Assembly: GCF_010726765.1 (NCBI RefSeq)
Contig: NZ_AP022601.1
Span: 1,364,001-1,428,000, forward strand
Source of the DNA: Mycobacterium gallinarum
Lineage (GTDB): Bacteria; Actinomycetota; Actinomycetes; Mycobacteriales; Mycobacteriaceae
Length of the DNA stretch: 64,000 bases
Reading direction: 5' to 3'
Below are positions 57,210 to 64,000 of this stretch, piece by piece (positions within the stretch are counted from its first letter, which is position 1; each line of letters opens with the position of its first letter). Position numbers and translations under genes: made by a program. The notes under the pieces are model-generated. The model did not search any database, had not been told where the DNA came from, and saw only the letters and a program-made list of their open reading frames with translations.

Positions 57210-58060
57210 GCGACATGTTGCGCGTCGCGGTGCCCAACAAGGGTGCCTTAAGCGAGTCCGCCGCCGAGATCCTGTCCGAGGCGGGCTATCGCAGGCGGCG
57301 GGACCAGAAGGACCTGACCGTCATCGACCGGGCGAACAACGTCGAGTTCTTCTTCTTGCGTCCCAAGGACATCGCGATCTACGTCGGTTCGGGTCAGCTG
57401 GACTTCGGGATCACCGGTCGCGACCTGGCCGCCGATTCCGACGCGCCCGTGCGGGAGCGATTGGCGCTCGGCTTCGGCAATTCGACGTTCCGATATGCGG
57501 GCCCGATCGGCCGGGAGTGGACCGCCGCCGACCTGGCGGGCAAGCGGATCGCGACATCCTTTCCGAACCTGGTACGAAAAGACCTCGTCGCCAAGGGAAT
57601 CGAGGCAACCGTTATTCGCCTCGACGGCGCTGTCGAGATTTCAGTCCAGCTCGGCGTGGCCGACGTCATCGCCGATGTCGTCGGATCCGGACGCACGCTC
57701 GCGCTACACGATCTGGTGGCGTTCGGTGATCCGCTGTGTGACTCCGAAGCCGTGCTGATCGAGGGCGCCGAAGCCGGGAACTCCGCGGCCCGTGACCAAC
57801 TGGCGGCACGGGTACAGGGTGTGGTGTTCGGGCAGCAGTACCTGATGCTCGACTACGACTGCCCGCGCACGGTACTGGACGAGGCCGCTGCCGTCACCCC
57901 GGGACTGGAATCGCCCACCATCGCCCCGCTCGCCGATCCGGCGTGGGTGGCGGTGCGCGCACTCGTGCCACGGCGCGACGTCAACGCGATCATGGACAAA
58001 CTCGCCGCGATCGGTGCGAAGGCGATTCTGGCGTCTGACATTCGGTTCTGCCGCTTCTGA
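57206..58060 (+). CDS. hisG: ATP phosphoribosyltransferase HisG (long form)
   Basis: Protein of 284 residues. It joins ATP and PRPP in the first step of histidine synthesis. [56 protein letters not shown] (PRPP loop) and the C-terminal regulatory domain ([20 protein letters not shown], ending [14 protein letters not shown]) that binds histidine are present. The ATG at 57206 overlaps the hisE stop; ATG at 57215 is an alternative and is the start used in some relatives. Confidence 0.95.
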   Translation: MSDMLRVAVPNKGALSESAAEILSEAGYRRRRDQKDLTVIDRANNVEFFFLRPKDIAIYVGSGQLDFGITGRDLAADSDAPVRERLALGFGNSTFRYAGPIGREWTAADLAGKRIATSFPNLVRKDLVAKGIEATVIRLDGAVEISVQLGVADVIADVVGSGRTLALHDLVAFGDPLCDSEAVLIEGAEAGNSAARDQLAARVQGVVFGQQYLMLDYDCPRTVLDEAAAVTPGLESPTIAPLADPAWVAVRALVPRRDVNAIMDKLAAIGAKAILASDIRFCRF

Positions 58061-58128
58061 TTCAACAGGTCATCGCACTGCACGCGTGTTAGCGTCCGGG
58101 TGTCGTTTTCACCGGTACGGAGGTTGGC

Positions 58129-58611
58129 ATGACGCAGGTCCTCGTCATATTGCTCGCGCTGCTGATCGGCGTGATCGCCGGATTGCGGGCGATGACCGCC
58201 CCGGCGGTGGTCGCTTGGGGGGCCATGCTCGGCTGGATCGACGTCGACGGCAAGTGGTCGGAGTGGGTGGCCCATCCGATCACCGTCACCGTCCTGACGA
58301 TCTTCCTGCTGGTGGAACTCGTCACCGACCAGCTACCGAAGACCCCGAGCCGCAAGACGGCGCCACAGTTCGCCACCCGACTCATCATGGGCGCTTTCGC
58401 GGGGGCGGTGATCGGCAGCGCGTTCTTCCACACGTTCAGTTGCATCGGCGCAGGCATCGTCGGAGCGGTGTTGGGCACGCTGGGCGGCGCGGCGGTCAGA
58501 ACCAAGCTCTACGAAGCCAACAACGGCAAGGACCGGCCGGGCGCGTTCATCGAGGACGTCGTGGCCGTCGGCGGTGGCTTCCTGGTCGCCTTCCTCGTCA
58601 GCCTCGTCTGA
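58129..58611 (+). CDS. DUF4126 membrane protein, Rv2120c-like
   Basis: Protein of 160 residues with four hydrophobic segments (MTQVLVILLALLIGVIAGLR; ITVTVLTIFLLVELVTDQLP; LIMGAFAGAVIGSAFF...GAVLGTLGGA; DVVAVGGGFLVAFLVSLV). The GLRAMTAPA stretch and DQLPKTPSRK are typical of DUF4126. No function is known. ATG at 58129 follows GGAGG, and the flavoprotein gene starts 10 bases after its stop. Confidence 0.88.
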   Translation: MTQVLVILLALLIGVIAGLRAMTAPAVVAWGAMLGWIDVDGKWSEWVAHPITVTVLTIFLLVELVTDQLPKTPSRKTAPQFATRLIMGAFAGAVIGSAFFHTFSCIGAGIVGAVLGTLGGAAVRTKLYEANNGKDRPGAFIEDVVAVGGGFLVAFLVSLV

Positions 58612-58621
58612 ACCGCGGCCG

Positions 58622-59992
58622 ATGACTGAAAAGTTCGACGCGGTCATCGTCGGCGCGGGCCAGGCCGGACCGCCGCTGGCCGGCAGGCTGACCCAAGCGG
58701 GTTACACGGTCGCCGTCATCGAACGCAAGCTCGTCGGCGGCACGTGCGTCAACTCAGGCTGCATTCCGACCAAGACCCTGGTCGCCAGCGCGTACGCCGC
58801 CCGCGTCGCCCGCCGCGGAGCCGAATACGGCATCGGCACAGGCGATATCAGCGTGGATATGGCCGCCGTGAAGGCGCGCAAGGACAAAATCGTGGTCGGT
58901 GACCGCGAAGGGGTCGAGTCCTGGATCGAGGGGATGGACGGGGCAACGTTGATCCGCGGCCATGCCCGGTTCGAGAGCCCACACACCATCCGGGTGGACG
59001 ACCGCGTCCTGGAAGCGGACCGGATCTTCCTCAACGTCGGCGGCCGGGCGGTGGCGCCCGACCTGCCCGGGCTCGCCGACATCGACTACATGACCAACGT
59101 CGGAATCCTCGAACTCGACACGGTGCCAGAGCATCTGGTGGTCATCGGGGGAAGTTACATCGCCCTGGAATTCGCACAGATGTACCGCCGGTTCGGTGCC
59201 CGCGTCACCGTCATCGAGAAGGGGCCACGACTCACCTCCCGCGAGGACGAAGACGTCTCGGCGACCATCAAGGAGATCCTGCAGGCCGAGGGCATCGACG
59301 TCGTCGTCGACGCCAGCGAAATTCGGTTCACCAAGCGCAACACCGGCTTCGAGGTCACACCGCGCGAGGGAGCCGAACCCGTCGCAGGCACCCATCTGCT
59401 GATGGCGGTCGGGCGTCAGCCCAACACCGACGACCTCGGGCTCGAAGCGGCCGGCGTCGAGACGGACCGCCGTGGCTATATCGTCGTCGACGATCAGCTG
59501 CGCACCAACGTCGAACACATCTGGGCCATGGGGGACTGCAACGGACGCGGCGCCTTCACGCAAACCTCGTACAACGACTTCGAGATCGTCGCGGCCAACC
59601 TACTCGACGACGACCCGCGCCGGGTGAGCGACCGGATCACGACCTACGCCCTCTACATCGACCCGCCGCTGGGGCGGGCAGGCCTGACGGTCGACGAGGT
59701 GCGCAAGTCAGGACGAAAAGCGTTGGTGGGCAAGCGGCCCATGACGCGCGTCGGCCGCGCCGTCGAGAAGGGCGAGACACAGGGGTTCATGAAGGTCGTC
59801 GTCGATGCCGAGACCGAACAGATCCTCGGCGCCACCATCTTCGGGGTCGGCGGCGATGAGGTCATCCACTCGATTCTCGACATCATGACGGCAAAGAAGC
59901 CCTATACCGCGATCTCGCGCACGATGCACATTCATCCCACCGTCAGTGAGCTGGTGCCGACGATGCTCCAGGACTTGCAGCCGCTGGACTAG
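58622..59992 (+). CDS. pyridine nucleotide-disulfide oxidoreductase (mercuric reductase-like)
   Basis: Protein of 456 residues. FAD motif GAGQAG is followed by the redox-active disulfide GGTCVNSGCIPTKT, then VVIGGSYIALEFAQMYRRFG for NADPH, the second FAD motif IWAMGDCNG and the dimerisation domain ending MHIHPTVSELVPTMLQDL with the catalytic His. No N-terminal metal-binding domain and no terminal Cys pair are present, so mercury reduction is unlikely; another disulfide or quinone substrate is possible. It overlaps the convergent flavodoxin gene by 50 bases. Confidence 0.9.
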   Translation: MTEKFDAVIVGAGQAGPPLAGRLTQAGYTVAVIERKLVGGTCVNSGCIPTKTLVASAYAARVARRGAEYGIGTGDISVDMAAVKARKDKIVVGDREGVESWIEGMDGATLIRGHARFESPHTIRVDDRVLEADRIFLNVGGRAVAPDLPGLADIDYMTNVGILELDTVPEHLVVIGGSYIALEFAQMYRRFGARVTVIEKGPRLTSREDEDVSATIKEILQAEGIDVVVDASEIRFTKRNTGFEVTPREGAEPVAGTHLLMAVGRQPNTDDLGLEAAGVETDRRGYIVVDDQLRTNVEHIWAMGDCNGRGAFTQTSYNDFEIVAANLLDDDPRRVSDRITTYALYIDPPLGRAGLTVDEVRKSGRKALVGKRPMTRVGRAVEKGETQGFMKVVVDAETEQILGATIFGVGGDEVIHSILDIMTAKKPYTAISRTMHIHPTVSELVPTMLQDLQPLD

Positions 59993-60590
59993 CGGCACGG
60001 CCGACGTTGAGCTGTCGCGTGACGTGCGCGACCCGCCAACCGAGGTGGCGGCACGTGCGCACATCGGCGGGATGGACTTGATCGGAGTTCGCATCGACAT
60101 CGGTCTGCGCGCCCGCGCCGAGAAAGAAAGCCAGGCGGTTGAGGTCGTGTTCGCTGCCTGCCGAACTGTTCCAGCCAGGTCCCAAACCCAGGTTGACCCA
60201 GTGCATGTGATGCTGCGCGGCGAATACCGACAACGACACCAACGTGTTCAGCTTGTCGCCGCTCTTGCCGCCTGAGTTGGTGAACCCGGCCGCGACCTTG
60301 TCCCGCCAGATGCCGTCGATGCAGCGGCGCCCGGTCTGTTCGGCGAACGCCTGGAAGGCCGCCGACACGTTGCCCATGTAGGTCGCCGAGCCGAAGACGA
60401 TGCCGTCGGAGGAGTCCAGGATGTCCCAGTCCGTTTCGCTCATCCGGTCGACTGGGATCACCGTGACGTCGGCGCCCGCCTCGGTGGCTCCGGCGGCGAC
60501 AGCGTCGGCCAGGGTGGCCGTGTGCCCATATCCGGAGTGGTAAGCGATCGCCAACGTAGGCGCGGCGATGTCAGAGCCGTTGTGTGCCAT
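59943..60590 (-). CDS. flavodoxin/NADPH-dependent FMN reductase family protein (WrbA-like)
   Basis: Protein of 215 residues. FMN-binding loop AYHSGYGHTATLADAVAAGA, SATYMGNVSAAFQAFAEQTG and AGFTNSGGKSGDKLNTLVSL are WrbA-like. After about residue 185 the sequence (VTRQLNVGRAASPAAASPGA) no longer looks conserved and lies antisense to the end of the flavoprotein gene, so the C-terminus is probably an extension produced by loss of the original stop. The ATG lies 2 bases after the SRPBCC stop. Confidence 0.87.
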   Translation of the reverse strand: MAHNGSDIAAPTLAIAYHSGYGHTATLADAVAAGATEAGADVTVIPVDRMSETDWDILDSSDGIVFGSATYMGNVSAAFQAFAEQTGRRCIDGIWRDKVAAGFTNSGGKSGDKLNTLVSLSVFAAQHHMHWVNLGLGPGWNSSAGSEHDLNRLAFFLGAGAQTDVDANSDQVHPADVRTCRHLGWRVAHVTRQLNVGRAASPAAASPGASSAPAH

Positions 60591-60592
60591 AG

Positions 60593-61090
60593 CTATTGTC
60601 CCTTCGCGGATTCGGCCACCTCGCGGTAGCGCTGTGCCCAGTCGGGCAGGGAATCACCGGCCAGGTGAGCCTCGAGCCGGTCCAGGTAGGCATGTGTGCC
60701 GGGGCGGAATCCCTCTGCGTTGCGGATGCCGAGTCCACGATGGGTGAACCGTAACAGCGTGCCGTCGCCGTCGGCGCTCAGTTCGTACCGCACCACGCTG
60801 TCCTCGATGATCCGTTGACGCCATTCGTGTTCGAACACATGCGGCGGGTCCCACACGCGGATGCGGCCGGTCATCTTCTTGTGTTCAGGTGGCGCCGGGG
60901 GACCGTCGGGCATCATCTCGATGACACCCCCCTCGCGCGCGTCGATGGTGGTCTGGCCGATCCAATGGTTTCGGTGCGCCGGATCGGTGATCGCGGCCCA
61001 CACGGCTTCGATCGGAAACGACAGGCGGCGTTCGAACGTCAGCATCGCCCGATCGCCCTCGATCGTCAGTCGTCCCTCACGTTCGGTCAC
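60593..61090 (-). CDS. SRPBCC (AHSA1-like) protein
   Basis: Protein of 165 residues: LTFERRLSFPIEAVWAAITD at the start, then WIGQTTIDAREGGVIEMMPD, VWDPPHVFEHEWRQ, and the closing helix YLDRLEAHLAG. The fold is a lipophilic ligand cavity. GTG at 61090 overlaps the stop of the ArsR gene (GTGA), the classical ArsR-SRPBCC pair found across actinobacteria. It may bind a small ligand sensed with the regulator. Confidence 0.9.
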   Translation of the reverse strand: MTEREGRLTIEGDRAMLTFERRLSFPIEAVWAAITDPAHRNHWIGQTTIDAREGGVIEMMPDGPPAPPEHKKMTGRIRVWDPPHVFEHEWRQRIIEDSVVRYELSADGDGTLLRFTHRGLGIRNAEGFRPGTHAYLDRLEAHLAGDSLPDWAQRYREVAESAKGQ

Positions 61091-61404
61091 GGCCCCTCCC
61101 GATGAATCGTCTGCAGGTGCCGTTCGAGGGCATCGAGGTGATCGGCCCAGTAGCGGCGGTAGCGGTCGATCCATTCGTCGATCGCGACCAGCCCGTCGGC
61201 CCGCAACGCATAGATGCGGCGCTGCGCGTCAGGGCGGACTTCGACGAGGCCCACCTCGCGCAGCACGCGCAGATGGCGTGACACCGTCGGCTGGGTCAGG
61301 TCCGGCAGCGTCGCCACGAGCTCACCCGCGGTGCGCTCACCCGCGGTCAGCGCGTCGAGCAGCGCCCTGCGGCTCGGCTCGGCGACGGCTTCAAAGACGT
61401 CCAT
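61087..61404 (-). CDS. ArsR-family transcriptional regulator
   Basis: Protein of 105 residues. The winged HTH is clear: AVAEPSRRALLDALTAGERT, LVATLPDLTQPTVSRHLRVL, REVGLVEVRPDAQRRIYALR. Metal-binding cysteines are missing, so it belongs to the SdpR-like ArsR group that controls an adjacent SRPBCC gene. The palindrome at 61424-61435 lies 20 bases upstream of its ATG and is the probable operator. First gene of the ArsR-SRPBCC-flavodoxin operon. Confidence 0.92.
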   Translation of the reverse strand: MDVFEAVAEPSRRALLDALTAGERTAGELVATLPDLTQPTVSRHLRVLREVGLVEVRPDAQRRIYALRADGLVAIDEWIDRYRRYWADHLDALERHLQTIHREGP

Positions 61405-61423
61405 AGGGCAAGTATGGCACTAC

Positions 61424-61435
61424 ATCTATATAGAT
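61424..61435. promoter_or_regulatory. 12-bp perfect palindrome ATCTATATAGAT, likely ArsR operator
   Basis: ATCTATATAGAT is a perfect palindrome, unusual in this GC-rich DNA, placed 20 bases upstream of the ArsR ATG. Location, symmetry and size fit an autorepressor site overlapping the promoter. Confidence 0.7.
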
Positions 61436-61454
61436 ACAAGCGTATGTAACCAGC

Positions 61455-61666
61455 TCAGGTCCCGGCTGCGGTGACCTTGTCGATGGTGGTCGACCACCAC
61501 CAGATGACCGGCCCAGTCGGCACGCCAGACCCCGGCGGTATCGGGCCGTACCGTCCAGCACAATGCAGCCGGCCCCCAAAGGAAGTCGTCTTCGACAAGG
61601 GCGGTCAAGTGCAGGTCCGCGAGCGCCCACGTGAGATCCCAACTGCCACAACAGTTCGGGGTTCAT
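61455..61666 (-). pseudogene. DinB-family gene remnant, frameshifted and truncated
   Basis: Reading leftward from ATG at 61666, MNPELLWQL leads after one extra base into DLTWALADLHLTALVEDDFL then WGPAALCWTVRPDTAGVWRA. After another shift come VIWWWSTTIDKVTAAGT and a stop at 61455. These are N-terminal pieces of DinB/maleylpyruvate isomerase-like proteins, and the segment between DW and WWW is shorter than usual. The ATG overlaps the thioesterase stop by 4 bp, so the gene was once coupled to it. About half of the usual 170 residues is gone. Confidence 0.68.
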
Positions 61667-62451
61667 GTCAGGCGCTGAACCAACAGTGTCTGCGCGCAGG
61701 TGCCGATGAACCCTTGCTGGTCGAAGAGTTCCGCGGTGGTGACGCCGATCGCGTCGGGCCCGATCGAACCACGGGCCCGAAGCGCGAAGTTCTCGCCGGC
61801 AGGCAGCCGGTGCAGGTGGACGACCGTGTCGGTGTTCATGAACATGAACGCCTCCGGGTCCAGTGCGGCGCCCGCGCCGTTCGCCGAGTCGACCACCATC
61901 GCGAGCCGCTGCAGCGCCGTCGTCGGCTCCGAATCCACCAGCGGCACAAGGGGACTTATCCACACCACGTTGCCCGTCTCGCCGGTCTCGGGCTGGCGTC
62001 GCCAGCTCACCGTCTCGAGATAGCCCGTCGCGCCGACCCAGCTGTGCGGCACTGCCGCGGCCTCACCTTCGACGAGCGGGGGATAGCGGTCGGTGGCCAC
62101 GTCGGTCGTGTCGCCCGGGGCCAGCAGCCACGCGGTGACCCGTGCGACCGCGCGGTCGGACCTGGCCGCCGACATCTCCGCCATCATCAGCGAGATCCGT
62201 CTGCCCGGACGCTCCACCCAGGCTCGCACCTTCACCGAAGCGACGGGAATCGCGCCGAGAATGTCCAGGGTCAGACGTCCGATTCGCAGCCCGGTATCGG
62301 CCGCCAACTCCTCGATCAACTTCGTCATCAGCGCGAGAGGCGGTGAGCCGTGCTGGATTTCGGGATCCCAATTGCTCCGGGTGCCGTCGGTGGATTCGAA
62401 CACCGAGAAGTCCCCGTCGGTGTCGAGCCGACGGTAGTGGCAATCAATCAC
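61663..62451 (-). CDS. acyl-CoA thioesterase-like protein (TesB-type double hotdog)
   Basis: Protein of 262 residues. PEIQHGSPPLALMTKLIEEL (N-terminal hotdog with the long helix), RLTLDILGAIPVASVKVRAW and SLMMAEMSA belong to the first hotdog. DSANGAGAALDPEAFMFMNT with DTVVHLHRLP and GVTTAELFDQQGFIGTCAQT form the second. It resembles the thioesterase family proteins near Rv2118c-Rv2119. Its ATG overlaps the stop of the RecB-like nuclease gene (ATGA). Substrate unknown. Confidence 0.88.
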   Translation of the reverse strand: MIDCHYRRLDTDGDFSVFESTDGTRSNWDPEIQHGSPPLALMTKLIEELAADTGLRIGRLTLDILGAIPVASVKVRAWVERPGRRISLMMAEMSAARSDRAVARVTAWLLAPGDTTDVATDRYPPLVEGEAAAVPHSWVGATGYLETVSWRRQPETGETGNVVWISPLVPLVDSEPTTALQRLAMVVDSANGAGAALDPEAFMFMNTDTVVHLHRLPAGENFALRARGSIGPDAIGVTTAELFDQQGFIGTCAQTLLVQRLT

Positions 62452-63329
62452 GCAGCCGACTCCCGGGTGTGCAGCACCGTGTCATCATCGCCTTCGTCGG
62501 GGACAGTCGGCCAGCCGGGGTACGGGGGTGGCGTGCCACCGAACACCGGGCAATGTGCGTGGTGCGCACACCAGTCGCACATCCGGGACGGGTTGGGACG
62601 GAAATCGCCTGTGATACCCGCAGATTGGATCGCCCGCCAGATAGCCATCAACGTCTTCTCGAAGCGCAAGAGCTCGTCGAGATCGGGCGTGTAATCCAGT
62701 ACCTGACCATCGGCGAGATAAAGCAGCCGCAGCCGCGCGGGCAGAATGCCGCGGGACCGCAGCAGCGCCACGGCATAGAACTTCATCTGGAACATGGCCT
62801 TGAATTCGGCCAGCGCCCTGGCCTCTGGTGGCGCCTTGCCGGTCTTGTAATCGACGACCCGCAACTCGCCGGTGGGCGCGACATCGATGCGGTCGACGAA
62901 GCCGCGCAGCAGCGTGCCGTCCTCGAGTTCGACCTCGACGCGCTGCTCACAGCTCTGCGGGTCGAAGCGAGTCGGATCTTCCAGCCGGTAGTACCCCGAC
63001 AGCAGTGCCCGCGCCTCCTCGAGCAGTTCGGCGCGCAGCCCAGGTTCGAAATCGTCGGCGAGGTTGGGCCGCTCGGCGACGAGGCGCTCCCACGCCGGAT
63101 CAACGAGCATCATCGCCGTATCGGGGACCCGCTCGGCCGCAGGCAGCCCGTACAACTGTTCCAGCGCGGCGTGTACCACCGAACCACGCACCTGCGCGGT
63201 GGACGACGGCTCGGGCAACCTGTCGATGGCACGGAACCGGTAGAGCAGGGGGCACTGCTTGAAGTCCGCGGCCCGGGACGGCGAAAGCGCGGGGCGCCGA
63301 GAGGCTGTCGACTCCTGCCCGTCGGTCAT
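62448..63329 (-). CDS. RecB-family exonuclease (PD-(D/E)XK), Rv2119-like
   Basis: Protein of 293 residues. LSPSRAADFKQCPLLYRFRA opens the Cas4/RecB-like fold, VRGSVVHAALEQLY has the motif His, GFVDRIDV and LRVVDYKTGK hold the catalytic Asp and the DxK core, and the C-terminal CDWCAHHAHCPVFGG gives the iron-sulfur type cysteines with the early Cys. ATG at 63329 is the start; longer frames upstream are not conserved. It is divergent from trmI, and the thioesterase follows with 4-bp overlap. Confidence 0.91.
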   Translation of the reverse strand: MTDGQESTASRRPALSPSRAADFKQCPLLYRFRAIDRLPEPSSTAQVRGSVVHAALEQLYGLPAAERVPDTAMMLVDPAWERLVAERPNLADDFEPGLRAELLEEARALLSGYYRLEDPTRFDPQSCEQRVEVELEDGTLLRGFVDRIDVAPTGELRVVDYKTGKAPPEARALAEFKAMFQMKFYAVALLRSRGILPARLRLLYLADGQVLDYTPDLDELLRFEKTLMAIWRAIQSAGITGDFRPNPSRMCDWCAHHAHCPVFGGTPPPYPGWPTVPDEGDDDTVLHTRESAA

Positions 63330-63407
63330 GAGTCCAGCGTATGGCGACACCCCGACAAAGCCCGGTAGACCCGCGCACCCGCGACGGCCCGTTGACTGGC
63401 AGGCTGA

Positions 63408-64000
<593 letters not shown>

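Noticed and set aside
58622..59992. Mercuric reductase (MerA)
   Set aside because: The active-site disulfide is present, but the N-terminal metal domain and the C-terminal cysteine pair are missing and no mer genes are nearby.

Overview
The window reads as chromosome of a rapidly growing type Mycobacterium (Mycolicibacterium). It is GC-rich and uses many GTG starts and 4-bp ATGA/GTGA gene overlaps. The right half (about 37-64 kb) keeps the gene order of the M. tuberculosis Rv2141c-Rv2118c region in mirror orientation: M20 peptidase, PEBP, pyrD, lppL, uppP, histidine phosphatase, DUF3090, SCO1664-like, cysQ, mshC, SDR, PAC2, metH, hisE, hisG, DUF4126, RecB-like nuclease, trmI. mshC (mycothiol synthesis) by itself points to an actinobacterium.

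Layout. (1) 1-8 kb: a decayed AtuA-like gene and the tail of an SDR gene, then a leftward operon of acyl-CoA synthetase, acyl-CoA dehydrogenase and the two subunits of a biotin-dependent acyl-CoA carboxylase, with a TetR gene beside it. A perfect 9-bp palindrome lies in the operon promoter region. The set resembles leucine/isoprenoid (Atu-type) acyl-CoA catabolism. (2) 8.6-27.8 kb: a catabolic island, visibly less GC-rich than the right half. It has two TetR regulators, two ferritin-like/PF10118 metal proteins, an SDR, three Baeyer-Villiger type flavin monooxygenases (the third broken by two compensating frameshifts), an HSL-type esterase, a CYP136-like P450, a transglutaminase-like protein, FadD, two FadE, a BtrH-like cysteine protein, an SCP2 protein and a zinc alcohol dehydrogenase. 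Read as a pathway: hydroxylation, oxidation to ketone, Baeyer-Villiger oxidation to ester or lactone, hydrolysis, CoA activation, beta-oxidation. (3) 28.0-29.5 kb: a complete ISL3-family insertion sequence with inverted repeats and a perfect 8-bp target duplication. (4) 29.5-36.97 kb: an actinomycete integrative and conjugative element (AICE) with a creatininase-like protein, XRE-TPR regulator, SCO3933-like protein, FtsK/Tra translocase, RepSA-type replication initiator, a small ORF and a large serine recombinase. The last codons of the recombinase gene lie inside a tRNA-Leu(GAG) gene, which therefore looks like the integration site. (5) 37-64 kb: the conserved housekeeping block above, plus a HAD phosphatase, a sugar transporter, a flavoprotein disulfide reductase, an ArsR-SRPBCC-flavodoxin operon with a 12-bp palindromic operator, a TesB-like thioesterase and a decayed DinB gene. 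The window ends inside trmI.

All functional calls come from reading motifs and from memory of protein families; no database search was run. The left end of the AICE was not found.
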